Shown: positions 34,272-43,400, numbered from the stretch's first letter. The stretch: DNA of 64,000 nt from VRUE01 sp963695835 (GCA_963695835.1 CAVOHR010000001.1:1-64000), one strand, 5' to 3'. Program-made: numbers and translations. Notes: generated by a model from the sequence alone, not told the origin.

Positions 34272-34715
34272 TCAGAACGGAATGTCGTCCTCGCCCTGCG
34301 CTGCCGCCGCGGCCGGCTCGGGCTCCGCGGGAGCCTCGTCGGTTGCCGGCGTGCCGTTGCTGGCGGAGGCTCCGTTGTCCTCGGCCTTCGGCGGCGGGTC
34401 GAGGAAGGTCACCTGGTGGGCGACCACGTAGCTGCGCTCGTGCGGAACGTCGTGCTCGTCCTTCCACTGGTCGTGGTCCAGGCGCCCGTTGACCGCGATC
34501 CGGCTTCCCTTCGAGAGGTAGCGGACGCAGTTCTCGGCTGCTCCGTTCCAAACCTCGACGCTGTAGAAGACTGCGCCGCGGTCCTCGCCGTCCCTGGACT
34601 TCGGTCGCTGGATCGCGACCCGCAGGGTGGTGACGGAGTGCTCACTGCGGGTACTCCGCAGCTCGGGGTCCTTGGTCAACCTCGCGGTGAAGTTGACGGA
34701 GTTGATGTCTGACAT
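34272..34715 (-). CDS. ssb: Single-stranded DNA-binding protein
   Basis: 147-aa SSB. The OB fold spans about 1-105 (MSDINSVNFTARLTKDPELR, then YLSKGSRIAVNGRLDHDQW). An Ala/Glu-rich linker follows, then the acidic tip GEDDIPF that docks partner proteins. ATG at 34715 has AAAGGAGG upstream. In the leftward DNA-processing block it should protect the transferred strand. Confidence 0.95.
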   Translation of the reverse strand: MSDINSVNFTARLTKDPELRSTRSEHSVTTLRVAIQRPKSRDGEDRGAVFYSVEVWNGAAENCVRYLSKGSRIAVNGRLDHDQWKDEHDVPHERSYVVAHQVTFLDPPPKAEDNGASASNGTPATDEAPAEPEPAAAAAQGEDDIPF

Positions 34716-34750
34716 TTTGGCCTCCTTTTGAGGTGGATCGGATGACGAGC

Positions 34751-34849
34751 CCAGGTAGGGCGCGCGACCGGCCCCGCGGAACCGGAGCCGAAGGCGGAGG
34801 GGAACCCCCCTTGTGGGGGTTGCAGCGGGGACGGCGCGTGCCAGCCTGG
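34751..34849. repeat. Nested intergenic quasi-palindrome 4
   Basis: Outer arms share CCAGG, CGCGC and CCCCGC (left from 34751, right ending 34849). The inner stem AACCCCC / GGGGGTT has a short loop (34803-34821). It lies between the gene ending at 34933 and ssb (starts 34715), both leftward. Confidence 0.6.
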
Positions 34850-34932
34850 AAGCGAGGATTCCGGGCCGCCTCTGGAGGTCGGAGTGGCAATCAACGCCCT
34901 CGCCGCCGATCGCGACTCGCTGGCCGGGGCCC

Positions 34933-35526
34933 TCATCGACTCAGCGCCTCTCGCATGTAGTCCGAGCGCGGCTCCAGCAGCGTCGGGTCGCCGCCCAGCT
35001 CGCGCGCTTCGGCGGCGAGCCGGAGCATCAGCGGAACCGGGCTCCACTCATCGCCGTCGGCGGGCTCGGCGTAGACGCGACCGTAGTAGTCGAGATAGCG
35101 GTAAGCCTGCGCAAGGTCGCGAGCTCGTGCGACTTCCGGCTCCACCTCGCGCTGCTCCGAGCGAGCGGCGAGAACGACCGCCCAGCCCAGCAGCCGGCCG
35201 TTCACTTCGATTCCGCGGGCGAGGGACATGAGCCGCGGGGCGCCTGGCCCACAGCTTCCCGACCCGGTTCGACTCGGCTTCGTCGCCTTGAACCTGGCGC
35301 GGGGCGCCTGGTCATAGCGGCAATCGCCCTCGGCGAAGTTGAGCACCGCCAGCCAATCGCTCTCGGCCTCGATCCCCCTGGGCATGGCCGGGACGTAGCG
35401 GTGGGGGAAGAGCGGCTTGCGCCGCGAGTCGCATGAGCTGGCGCCGGCGTAGAGAACCGAGCCGCAGATGGGCACCTCGATCGGCTGATCGGCGGCGGGC
35501 GCCAGGAGGCTCATCTGCGCGGTCAT
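34933..35526 (-). CDS. Hypothetical 197-aa protein
   Basis: Soluble protein without recognised family. Visible segments: PICGSVLYAGASSCDSRR, WLAVLNFAEGDCRYDQ and a C-terminal helical part (ARARDLAQAYRYLDYYGRVY, then PLMLRLAAEARELGGDP). ATG at 35526. Within the leftward operon with SSB and DUF3072 genes. Probably an element-specific accessory protein. Confidence 0.6.
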   Translation of the reverse strand: MTAQMSLLAPAADQPIEVPICGSVLYAGASSCDSRRKPLFPHRYVPAMPRGIEAESDWLAVLNFAEGDCRYDQAPRARFKATKPSRTGSGSCGPGAPRLMSLARGIEVNGRLLGWAVVLAARSEQREVEPEVARARDLAQAYRYLDYYGRVYAEPADGDEWSPVPLMLRLAAEARELGGDPTLLEPRSDYMREALSR

Positions 35527-35592
35527 GTGGATTCATTTCCCTTGATGTGGGTGTGTGTCCGGCGGGCGGCGCCGTGGCCCCGCCCACTTCGA

Positions 35593-35868
35593 TCACCAGC
35601 TCGCGCTGGAGCCCCAACCGCGCGTCTCCTCGGGCCGGACCCGGGCCGCGTCGCCGCGGCGCTCGGCCATGTCTCGACGGACCTGGCGGGTCTCTCGGCG
35701 ACGGTCGGCGCGGCTGGTGCGCTTCGCCGCTTCGAGGCGCTTGATCGCGGCGCTGGCCTCGCCGAACGTGCGTGGGTAGGCGAAGGACTGTCCGGTCCTC
35801 ATCGCGAGGTCTTTCAGGTAGCTCAGTTGTCCTGGGGTCGGCTTGCGGTGTGGCTGTGAATTGGTCAT
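35593..35868 (-). CDS. DUF3072-like small protein
   Basis: 91 aa. The N-terminal 50 residues (TPGQLSYLKDLAMRTGQSFA, then TFGEASAAIKRLEAA) match the helical DUF3072 pattern, which many actinobacteria use near mobile DNA. The C-terminal half is Arg-rich and may bind nucleic acid. Its start codon and first codons lie inside the left arm of the palindrome at 35853-35954. Confidence 0.7.
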   Translation of the reverse strand: MTNSQPHRKPTPGQLSYLKDLAMRTGQSFAYPRTFGEASAAIKRLEAAKRTSRADRRRETRQVRRDMAERRGDAARVRPEETRGWGSSASW

Positions 35869-35954
35869 GGCAAAGCCGAACAGCGGGCCGGGGGAGCCCG
35901 GCGCAGCCGGGCGGAGGAGGTCTGCTAGGCGTCAGGCCATGACCAATTCACAGC
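35853..35954. repeat. Nested quasi-palindrome 5 with 19-bp perfect arms
   Basis: Perfect 19-bp outer arms at 35853-35871 and 35936-35954. The inner 7-bp stem GCCCGGC / GCCGGGC (35896-35912) has a GCA triloop. The left arm includes the ATG and first four further codons of the DUF3072 gene. The right arm therefore carries the same codons (MTNSQ) facing the other way, into sequence that ends before the fusion gene at 36046. Confidence 0.85.
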
Positions 35955-36045
35955 GACCCGCCGACATGGATCGGCAGCGCCGCCGACCCCGGTCGACCCA
36001 CAACGCCCCGTCCCCTCTCCCCGACGGGGCTGCCCGGCATGAGGC

Positions 36046-39000
36046 TCAGGCGGCGGCGAAGAGGTCGAGCTGCTCGGGCTCCTCGACCCCGACTCGGTGC
36101 CAGTCGACCGAGGGTGCCCGACCTCCGTCGACGCTGGCGAGCCGCGGCCGGGCCGCGATGGAGGCCAGCATCGCCGTCGCCTCCCAGGCGGCCTCGATGT
36201 CGGCCTCGGCGACCTCCTCGCCGGTGGGCTTCACCCCCTGTTTGCGCAGCTCGCGCAGGAACTCCTCACGGGAGATCGGCTGCTCGGGCTCGTCGACCAG
36301 CTGACCGTCGAGGGCGAGATCGGCGGCCTTGGCCTTCTGGCAGAGGAGCGCCCACTTGCGAGGATCGATCGAACCGAGGGTGAGGGCGACATAGACGGAG
36401 ACCGGCCCCGGCGAGGTCAGCCGCCAGGCGCGGGCGATGAACTGGTCGAACATCTCGTAGCTGAAGACGAGGCCGGTGGCGATCACGCAGGAGGCGGCCT
36501 CCAGCGAATGGCCGAGCCGGATCGAGGGAATGCCGCAGCAGAGAACCTGGGTGCGGCCCGTCTTGAACCGCTCGATCGCCTGCGCGCGGCGGCGGGGGTT
36601 CATAGTCGCCGCCCGCCCCGAGCGCTCCTCGACGATATGGGCAGCCTCGACGCCCTTTTCCTTCAGCCGCTCGCAGAGCCAGCGCCCGGTCTCGATCAGG
36701 TCGGAGCCGATCAAGACCTTCTCGCCAGCTTCAACGTGCTCCAAGGCGACCTGGAGAACCTTCAGGTTCTTCGGCGTCCAGTTGGAGTGCTCGAAGCCGG
36801 CCACTCCCTCCCAGCTGCGGTCGGGGTCGGCCTCGGGCAGCGTCGTCGCGTACTCCAGCTTGGTCAGCTGGCCCAGGCCGGCGGCGAAGCGCTCGACCAG
36901 GCCCGCCTCCAGCAATGGGTGGCCGGGGTGCTTCCAGGCGAAGTAACGCTCGAAGTTCGAGCCGGAGAGCCAGAACTTGTAGAGCGCCAACTGCGCCTCG
37001 CCCATCGGCGCCGCGATCGTGCGCGTCGTGCGCGGCGGCAGCTTGCCCATGTGCTGCTTGCGGCGGCGCACCATCGCGCCGGAGAGCAGCCGCCACAGGC
37101 GCGAGACGTTGGTGACCTGCGGCAGCACCTTGCGGCTCTCGCGGCGACCGTCCTTGCGCCAGTACTCGATCACGCAGAAGTCGGCCTCGAACTTCGCCCG
37201 GCCGCCCTCGTAGTCGAAGGGGAAGCGCAGCGAGGCGTTGCCGAGCGCCCACCACAAAAGCCAGAAGGCGTCGTTGACGTAGTTTGAGATCGGGGTGCCG
37301 GTCAGTAGGTAGCGATGGCGCGCCCTCAACCCCCGGATCGCCTTGGAGCGAAGGCTTTCGTTGCCCTTCGCCAGCGTGCCCTCGTCAACGACGATCACGC
37401 CGTCGGCGAAGGCGTGGGCGAGGTAGTGCCCGGCGGTCTTCACCCGCAGGCGCTTGTGGACGTAGTGGCAGCGGTCGCAGACGTGGGCGCTGCGCCGCTG
37501 CCAGCCGGCGTCATAAGACGCGAGGCAGCGCGGGCAGAACTCCTCGCTGGTCAGCGCGGTGCGCCCAGCCTCCTCGCGCTCGGCGGCGGGTGCATTGACC
37601 ACCTCAACCGGCAACGGCTCATCGACGCGGCCGATCAGCGAGAGCACCTCGTAGTGGGTGATGTAGAGGCCGGTGCCGCCCGAGCGCAGGTGGCGGGCGA
37701 CGGCGCGAGCGCGGGCGGGAGTGGTGATGTGCTCGGGCTCGACCCCGTAGAAGCGCTTGACCTCGCGCTTCCACTGCAGGATCAAATCCTGAGGGCAGAC
37801 GATCAAGCCCTTGCGAGCGGCGCCGCGCTCCCAGGCGGCATGGATCAGGGTCGCGCCGCCGAGGCTCTTGCCGCCGCCCTGCTCCCAGCAGAGCAGGCCC
37901 GAGCCCTTGAGCGCCAGGCGCGCCAAGTCCTCGAGCTGCCAGTCCTCGGCCTCGGAGGTCTTGAAGTCGAAGTCGTGGCGGCGAGCGAGGACGCGCAGCG
38001 TCTCGCGAGAGGACTCGACCTCCTCGGGGAAGCGAGAGGCGAGATCGCCGGGGTCGGGCAGCTCGAAGTGCTCCAGCAGGTAGGCGACATCGGCGGCGGA
38101 CTCGTTGAAGAGGTGGCTGTCGATCTCGACCCGCAGCACCTTCGCCTCGTGCTCGTAGCGGCGGATTTCGACATCGCCGTTTCGCTTGTGGTGGGGACGT
38201 TCGGCCTGGGTGATCTGGACGTCTGAGGAGGTCTCGATCGGGTAGCGCTCGCCGACCTCGAACCCCCGCTCGGGGTCGGCGCAGATGCAGCGGATCTGGT
38301 CGAGGTCATCGAGGAAGGCGAGGCGCTGCTGCGGGCGGACCTCGAAGAGGGGGCAGATGGCGCGCTCGGCCTCGGCGATCGCAGAACTCACGGCCTCGAC
38401 CAGCGCCGGCTCCAGCGTCAGCACGCCCTCCTCGGCGAACGAGCACAGCTGACGCCATTCGCGCAGGTTGAGTGCAAAATAGGCGCTCGGCAGATTGTTC
38501 AGGCGCTCGACGTTGCGAAGGAAGCGACGCTCCTGAAGGGCGAGCCGGGCGAAGGGGGCGGGACGCGCAGAAATGCGCCCGCCCCGCAGCGCCAGGTCGT
38601 GGCTCTGGCGCTGGGAGGCGGCGTCGCGGCGGCGTCGCTCCAGCTCCTTGGCGATGCCCTGGAAGCGTTCGGTGAGCGAGGCGCTGAGCGGGCAGCGCCA
38701 GCGGTCGACGACCAGGGCGCCGACGCGCTCTCGCTCGGCGAGAAGCCGCTCGGCGAGGTCGGGCAGCTCGCGGCGCTCGGCGCTGAGACGCAGCGGTCCC
38801 CCCTCGCGCGGGCGCGGGACGTTGCCCGGCGCGACGAAGAAGGCGACCACGCAGGGCAGGACGACGCGATCGAAGAGGTCTTCGCACTCGACCATCGCGT
38901 AGATGCCGCGAGCATCGGCGCGGCCCATCACCAGGCGGGCGAAGCGGTCGCGACCGGCGATGAAGGCTCCGGCGCCGTCGCGGGCGAGCAGCGCCGTCGC

Positions 39001-39465
39001 CATCCGCCAGGTCGCAAGCGTCGAGTTGACCTTCTCGCCGTTCAGGTCCCAGTCGAGGCCGAACGGTGGGTTGCAGGCAAGGCGAGGAAAGCTGGCCCCC
39101 AGCAGCCGCAACAACGGATAGGCGATCTGCACGTCGCCCTGGATCGCCTCGTAGCTGCCGGCCGCCACCTGGTCGGCGTCGATCTCGATGCCGAAGCGAA
39201 CACCGGGGTCGACCCCGGCCAGCAGCGAGCCATCGCCGGCGGTCAGGTCGAGGGTGGAGTTTGAGCGCCCGTTGACGGCGGCGATCAGCTTGGCGGCCTC
39301 CGGTGGGGTGAAGAACTGTTGGAGGCCGGCAACGGCGTTGGCGCCCCGCATCGGTCGCAGCAGCGAGGGAGAGGAGTCGAAGACCTCATCGCTGAGTGCG
39401 GCGCCAGTAAGCGCGCCGCGCTTTGCCCGCGAGCGCTCGCGGGCAGCAGGAGTCGTGGCTGGCAT
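36046..39465 (-). CDS. N6-adenine methylase fused to SNF2-type helicase
   Basis: 1139 aa from the ATG at 39465 (MPATTPAARER), with GAAAGGA upstream; the frame continues to 39564 through a palindrome. N-terminal methylase: LDLTAGDGSLL and catalytic ACNPPFGLDW. Then an SF2/SNF2 ATPase: motif I CWEQGGGKS, DEAH-position VIVVDEGTLAKG, motif III LLTGTPISN, and C-terminal motifs (VLIGSDLIETGRWL, then FDQFIARAWRLTSPG). A Cys4 zinc site (CPRC, CDRC) lies within the helicase. No nuclease is visible, so it is not a plain restriction enzyme. On a mobile element it may modify incoming DNA as an antirestriction factor (inference). Confidence 0.85.
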   Translation of the reverse strand: MPATTPAARERSRAKRGALTGAALSDEVFDSSPSLLRPMRGANAVAGLQQFFTPPEAAKLIAAVNGRSNSTLDLTAGDGSLLAGVDPGVRFGIEIDADQVAAGSYEAIQGDVQIAYPLLRLLGASFPRLACNPPFGLDWDLNGEKVNSTLATWRMATALLARDGAGAFIAGRDRFARLVMGRADARGIYAMVECEDLFDRVVLPCVVAFFVAPGNVPRPREGGPLRLSAERRELPDLAERLLAERERVGALVVDRWRCPLSASLTERFQGIAKELERRRRDAASQRQSHDLALRGGRISARPAPFARLALQERRFLRNVERLNNLPSAYFALNLREWRQLCSFAEEGVLTLEPALVEAVSSAIAEAERAICPLFEVRPQQRLAFLDDLDQIRCICADPERGFEVGERYPIETSSDVQITQAERPHHKRNGDVEIRRYEHEAKVLRVEIDSHLFNESAADVAYLLEHFELPDPGDLASRFPEEVESSRETLRVLARRHDFDFKTSEAEDWQLEDLARLALKGSGLLCWEQGGGKSLGGATLIHAAWERGAARKGLIVCPQDLILQWKREVKRFYGVEPEHITTPARARAVARHLRSGGTGLYITHYEVLSLIGRVDEPLPVEVVNAPAAEREEAGRTALTSEEFCPRCLASYDAGWQRRSAHVCDRCHYVHKRLRVKTAGHYLAHAFADGVIVVDEGTLAKGNESLRSKAIRGLRARHRYLLTGTPISNYVNDAFWLLWWALGNASLRFPFDYEGGRAKFEADFCVIEYWRKDGRRESRKVLPQVTNVSRLWRLLSGAMVRRRKQHMGKLPPRTTRTIAAPMGEAQLALYKFWLSGSNFERYFAWKHPGHPLLEAGLVERFAAGLGQLTKLEYATTLPEADPDRSWEGVAGFEHSNWTPKNLKVLQVALEHVEAGEKVLIGSDLIETGRWLCERLKEKGVEAAHIVEERSGRAATMNPRRRAQAIERFKTGRTQVLCCGIPSIRLGHSLEAASCVIATGLVFSYEMFDQFIARAWRLTSPGPVSVYVALTLGSIDPRKWALLCQKAKAADLALDGQLVDEPEQPISREEFLRELRKQGVKPTGEEVAEADIEAAWEATAMLASIAARPRLASVDGGRAPSVDWHRVGVEEPEQLDLFAAA

Positions 39466-39488
39466 GACCGTCCTTTCAGAGAGGCCCC

Positions 39489-39570
39489 GCCCGGTGCGGG
39501 GCCGATCCCCGACCGCGGGCACGCCCGCAGGGCGTGCGACGCTCGGGAGGGGTCGGTGCCGCACCGGGCG
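39489..39570. repeat. Nested intergenic quasi-palindrome 6
   Basis: Outer arms share GCCCGGTGCGG (39489-39499, partner 39560-39570) and a CCGA-C/T-CCCC block. The inner 8-bp stem GCACGCCC / GGGCGTGC (39519-39526, 39530-39537) has a GCA triloop. Fills the gap between the genes ending at 39572 and starting at 39465. Confidence 0.75.
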
Positions 39571-39571
39571 G

Positions 39572-39835
39572 CTAGATCACCTCGCGACTCATCGGGCAGG
39601 CTCCCCAGCGGGCGGCCTGGCGACGGTAGTCGGCAAGGAGCACGGCGAGCTCCGCCTTGGAGGCAAAGCCCGCCTCGACGAAGTAGCGGCGGCCTCGCCC
39701 TGCCGCGGGCCAGTCGAAGACGTGGACGACGCCCTCGATCCGGCGGCCGAGCAACACGCGCTCGCCCGCCGGGGTCTCGTAGCGGCCCAACTCGACCTGG
39801 TTGGCGGCCTGGGCTGGCATCGCTGTGGCGCTCAT
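39572..39835 (-). CDS. Hypothetical small protein
   Basis: 87 aa from the ATG at 39835, 4 bp after the stop of the winged-helix regulator gene. A strand-rich middle (YETPAGERVLLGRRIEGVVH) is followed by a helix (SKAELAVLLADYRRQAARWG). No family recognised; probably a conserved accessory protein of this type of element. Confidence 0.6.
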   Translation of the reverse strand: MSATAMPAQAANQVELGRYETPAGERVLLGRRIEGVVHVFDWPAAGRGRRYFVEAGFASKAELAVLLADYRRQAARWGACPMSREVI

Positions 39836-39839
39836 GGCG

Positions 39840-40403
39840 CTAGGCCGCAGCCGCCGGGGCGGACACCGGCAGCAGGTCGGTGGCCTCCCAGAAGCGGTAG
39901 CCGACGCCCCAGGAGTTGATGACCACATTCCGCGCGCCGGCGCAGTGGAGCTTCCTCCTCAGGCGGCTGGCGTGGCTGTCGAGGGTGCGGGTGCGAGCAC
40001 CGGCCGGGTAGCCCCAAACGGCTCGCAAGAGCTCGGGCTTGGTGAAGACCCGGTTGGGCTGGGAGGCCAGCATCACGAGGAGCCCGAACTCCTTCTTGGA
40101 CAGCTGCACCGCGGCGCCATTGACCATCGCGCAACGGGCAGCCCGGTCGACCGTCAGCGCCCCGAGCCTGATCGACTCCCGCGGGGCGGCGACGGGTTCG
40201 TCGAGCGGGGTGCCGCTGTTCATGTCGCCCCGACAGACGAGGCGCCAGCTGTGATCGTCGTCGGCCTTGATCCGCAACTCCCAGTTGCCGCCTTCGCTCA
40301 GCCGCGCCTCCAGCTGCCCGGCTGGGCTGTGGACGCTGGCCTTGGTAAAGCGACCTGGCGTGATCGCCCTGAGCGGTCCGTTGCCATTGGATGAAGCACT
40401 CAT
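39840..40403 (-). CDS. Winged-helix (OmpR C-terminal type) regulator
   Basis: 187 aa from the ATG at 40403 with AAAGGAGG. The C-terminal ~100 residues form a Trans_reg_C wing (AAVQLSKKEFGLLVMLASQP, then RVFTKPELLRAVWG and INSWGVGYRFW). The N-terminal part has no phospho-receiver domain, so it is not a two-component response regulator. First gene of the leftward DNA-processing block and a good candidate for its control. Confidence 0.8.
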   Translation of the reverse strand: MSASSNGNGPLRAITPGRFTKASVHSPAGQLEARLSEGGNWELRIKADDDHSWRLVCRGDMNSGTPLDEPVAAPRESIRLGALTVDRAARCAMVNGAAVQLSKKEFGLLVMLASQPNRVFTKPELLRAVWGYPAGARTRTLDSHASRLRRKLHCAGARNVVINSWGVGYRFWEATDLLPVSAPAAAA

Positions 40404-40436
40404 CGTTCCTCCTTTGACTCGCTTGGTGAGGTCGAC

Positions 40437-40545
40437 GAGCCGTCCGGCAGCGGTCAAGGCGCCGCGGAACCCAAGCGAAGCGCAGGGCGCGTCAGCGAGG
40501 CCCGCGCAGCGGGGCCTTGTAGCGGAGCCGTCCGCTGCCAGGCTC
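40437..40545. repeat. Nested intergenic quasi-palindrome 7
   Basis: Outer arms share GAGCC and GGCAGCGG (40446-40453 with CCGCTGCC at 40532-40539). The inner stem AGGCCC-GC / GC-GGGCCT with one bulge has a GCA triloop (40498-40517). Lies in the 235-bp gap between the secreted protein gene (ends 40639) and the regulator (starts 40403). Confidence 0.6.
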
Positions 40546-40638
40546 AAGGCGACCTCGCCGAGCGAGGCTGGGATCGCGGGGGTGTGGATGAGGCCGGGGC
40601 GGGTCCGACCTTGGGCCGAGCCGGACCCGCCCGACGTC

Positions 40639-42921
40639 CTACGGCACTACGTGCAGGAGCAGCGAGTCCGAGTTGCCCTGCAGGTAGGGATAGCCACCCT
40701 GGGCGCGGATCTGCGCCCGCATCACGTAGGGGGTCCGCGAGGTCGTGCGGGTAAAGCGGTAGCGCATCAGGAAGTGACCGTCTTCACGGGTCCGGTAGCG
40801 GCGGAAGGCTCGCCAACCCTTGCCGCTTCGCACCTGAAGCACGACGACGACCTGGTTGTTGTGCGGACCGGGGATTTCGCCCGAGAAGCGGGCGAAGTGC
40901 TCGTTGTGGACGAGCGGTCGCGCAGCCTTGAAGGTCGGATGCACGATGGTCTGGATCGTCGCCTCGCTGCCGACTTCGCGATCGCCGGAGCGGTAGCGCA
41001 CGCTGAGCTGGCGCGAGGCGCCAGCGGGGATCGCGAACTGGTAGCTGCCGTCTGGTCCGCTCACCGCGAGGCCGAGGAATTCGCGCTGGCGGTCGGTGAG
41101 GACGCGGCTGAACACGCAGATCGGTGCGCCGGCGACGCCACCGCTGGCACCGGCGAGCTTGCCGCGCAGGATCGAGCCCTGGCCCTGCTGCACGACTTCT
41201 TCGCCCACTGCGTTGGCGCCGAGGCCGCTGCTCAGAGCGGTCCCGTCCTTGACGTCGGAGCGCAAGCATTCGTAGGCGAGCGGCGCGGTTGCCGGCACGC
41301 CGACGTTGCCCTCTTCGTCTTCGAGCCACAGGCGCACGGTGTAGTTGCCGCTCTGCTGGGGCGTTTCGAGGTTCTGGACCGCCTGTACGCCCTCGCCACC
41401 GACCGTCTGCGTAGGCACGACGACCGTGCCCGCAGCGTTCAGCATCTGGTAGCGGGCGCTGGTGATCGGCGAGCCGGCGTCGGCCACGTCGCGCCAGCGC
41501 AGATCGAAGCCGTCGGCCGCACGGCTGGTGCTCGGCGGGGTCACCGAGAGCTCCTGGGGAGCCGCGGGTGGCGTGGTGTCGTGCGGTATCTGCGTAGTGG
41601 CGGCCGGCCCCTGGAACCCGACTTCATCTTCGAGCCACAAGCGCAGGCGGTAGTCGCCTGCTTTGCTCGGCCCTTCGATGTTGCTGAGCGCCGAGAGGTT
41701 CGTGCCGCTGACCGTCTGCTCGGGCACGACGACTTCGTTCGCCGCATTGACGATGTTGTAGTGGACCTTTGAGATCGGCGAGCCCGCATTGGGCGGCAGC
41801 TGCCAGTGGGCGCCGAAGTGCTGGAGGTAGCGCTGGGGGTTGGCGCTCGTCACTTCCAGCCCCGCCGGGGCGCCCGGCGCGGTGTTGTCGGTGTGGATCG
41901 TGCGCTGGTCGCATGATTCCGAGCCGGAGCTGTAGAGGCCGACGTACTGACCGTAGTCCTGCGCGCAGACCTGGACGGTGTGGGTCCCATCAGAGAGGGA
42001 GCTGGTGTCCAGCCCATAGGAGTGGCCGTAGGGTCCGCCGGTCGGACAAGGCTGGAAGACCCTGGCGAACTCGCCATTGACCTGCGAGCTGCCCAGGTTG
42101 CACTGACCGGCATAGTTGTTTTCGACTCGCTGGCCGCCGTCGATCCGCAGGCGTTCCATTCGCAGCCCGGAGCCGTTGTCAGAGGAGTTCCAGGTGATGC
42201 CCTGTCCTCCGCGCACCCACTGGCCGGAGAGGACTTGACCGCCGGTGAAGCCGACCTGGGAGTTCTGATCGTCGGAGAGGATGAAGACGAACGAGTTGGC
42301 GTCGACCGCGTTGAAGTTGGTGCGATCGCAGCCGGCCGGGCGGACGCACTGCAACTCATAGACGAAGCGCCAGAAGCTTGAGAAGCCGCCGAAGGGCCAC
42401 AGGTGCGGCCCGAAGGTGGAGGTGATGTTCCACTGTTCGCCGCTATTGGGCAGGCCCTGGCCCTGGGTGAGGATCTGGAAGCCGTTGTTGTTGAAATCGA
42501 GGCCCCAGAAACGGCCGCGCCAGCCGTCGTTGAATGCGTTGGGCTCGCGCGTGTAACCGCCTGCGGCCATGTAGTGGACATAGGCGGGCGTGTCCCAGTA
42601 GACATCCTCGTAGGCACCCTGGCCGGCGCTGCCGTTCGGTTCGTGCTCGGAGATGCGCAGGAAAGCATTTTCCCCCGCGGGGTCCGGCGCCGGACCGCAG
42701 TAGTTGTTGACGTCGAAGATGCCCGACGGATGCTGGGAACTGACCGTGTTGGTGGAAGTTCCGTAGGAATTGCTCCCGTTGTTGCCCGCGCACAAGACCA
42801 TCTTGTAGACGGAGGCGTGGGCGGTGGCGGCGCTGAGCACGGCCATTGCCACGCAGGCATAGATTAGGCATAGGGCGACCATGGCCGGTCTGCGAGCCGG
42901 CCCGCTCGATCGAGTAGACAT
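40639..42921 (-). CDS. Large secreted protein with Ig-like repeats
   Basis: 760 aa. Signal peptide (cut near AHA-SVYK, residue 37). The N-terminal domain (about 40-345) has several Cys and aromatic-rich segments. Two tandem repeats follow (about 380-440 and 475-540), each with AGSPI, an LNAAG/VNAAN turn, and RLWLEDE, typical of Fn3/Ig-like surface modules. A carboxypeptidase-regulatory-like end comes last. Possibly a surface or mating-contact protein of the element, or unrelated cargo. The 480 bp upstream to 43400 hold two operator-like palindromes and no gene. Confidence 0.7.
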   Translation of the reverse strand: MSTRSSGPARRPAMVALCLIYACVAMAVLSAATAHASVYKMVLCAGNNGSNSYGTSTNTVSSQHPSGIFDVNNYCGPAPDPAGENAFLRISEHEPNGSAGQGAYEDVYWDTPAYVHYMAAGGYTREPNAFNDGWRGRFWGLDFNNNGFQILTQGQGLPNSGEQWNITSTFGPHLWPFGGFSSFWRFVYELQCVRPAGCDRTNFNAVDANSFVFILSDDQNSQVGFTGGQVLSGQWVRGGQGITWNSSDNGSGLRMERLRIDGGQRVENNYAGQCNLGSSQVNGEFARVFQPCPTGGPYGHSYGLDTSSLSDGTHTVQVCAQDYGQYVGLYSSGSESCDQRTIHTDNTAPGAPAGLEVTSANPQRYLQHFGAHWQLPPNAGSPISKVHYNIVNAANEVVVPEQTVSGTNLSALSNIEGPSKAGDYRLRLWLEDEVGFQGPAATTQIPHDTTPPAAPQELSVTPPSTSRAADGFDLRWRDVADAGSPITSARYQMLNAAGTVVVPTQTVGGEGVQAVQNLETPQQSGNYTVRLWLEDEEGNVGVPATAPLAYECLRSDVKDGTALSSGLGANAVGEEVVQQGQGSILRGKLAGASGGVAGAPICVFSRVLTDRQREFLGLAVSGPDGSYQFAIPAGASRQLSVRYRSGDREVGSEATIQTIVHPTFKAARPLVHNEHFARFSGEIPGPHNNQVVVVLQVRSGKGWRAFRRYRTREDGHFLMRYRFTRTTSRTPYVMRAQIRAQGGYPYLQGNSDSLLLHVVP

Positions 42922-43400
42922 CTCTCACTCCTTGCGTCTGCCGATCGGGCTCAAGGGGCTCGCCGTGGGCTCCTCCCTCCCCTCCCGCGGTAGTCCAACG
43001 ATTGAGATCGCTGGCCGGCGGAGGTGGTCGTTCCGACGATCCGGCTGGTATGTGGATATTCAACAGTCGGGACTGTCCGATGGATCGGAGAAACGCCCCT
43101 CGATCATTCGTTGAGCAGACATAGGGCTGCTCGTGAATATCCGGTTCCGTCCGGTGAAGGCGTCGATCTCCGCGAAATCCGTGCGCCGCCCGGAGCCAAC
43201 TGGATACTCACGAGGGCTGCTATGTCAACAGCCCTTCTTAAGGCTCGTTGAGTTAGTCAGTGATTTAGCGGCGCTGCGATCGCAGCGCGGGCGCCTAGAG
43301 GTAACAGGGCGTCGGTTGAGCCGGAGAGTCGGTGCAGCCGTCGCCGCTCGACGGCGGTTGTGAAGCCCCGGAAGGAAGTCTCGTGCCGAGACCGCTTCTC
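42922..43400. other. Noncoding gap with operator-like palindromes
   Basis: No supported gene. ACAGTC-GG-GACTGT (43063-43076) and a wider pair GGATATTCA / TGAATATCC (43054-43062, 43134-43142) flank a likely promoter of the secreted-protein gene. A hairpin AGGGCTG / CAGCCCT is at 43213-43235. Factor unknown. Confidence 0.45.

Noticed and set aside
39425..39446. 22-bp perfect palindrome TGCCCGCGAG/CGCTCGCGGGCA region
   Set aside because: It lies within the first codons of the methylase-helicase gene (Arg/Ala/Ser codons) and may reflect codon composition; not counted with the intergenic elements.
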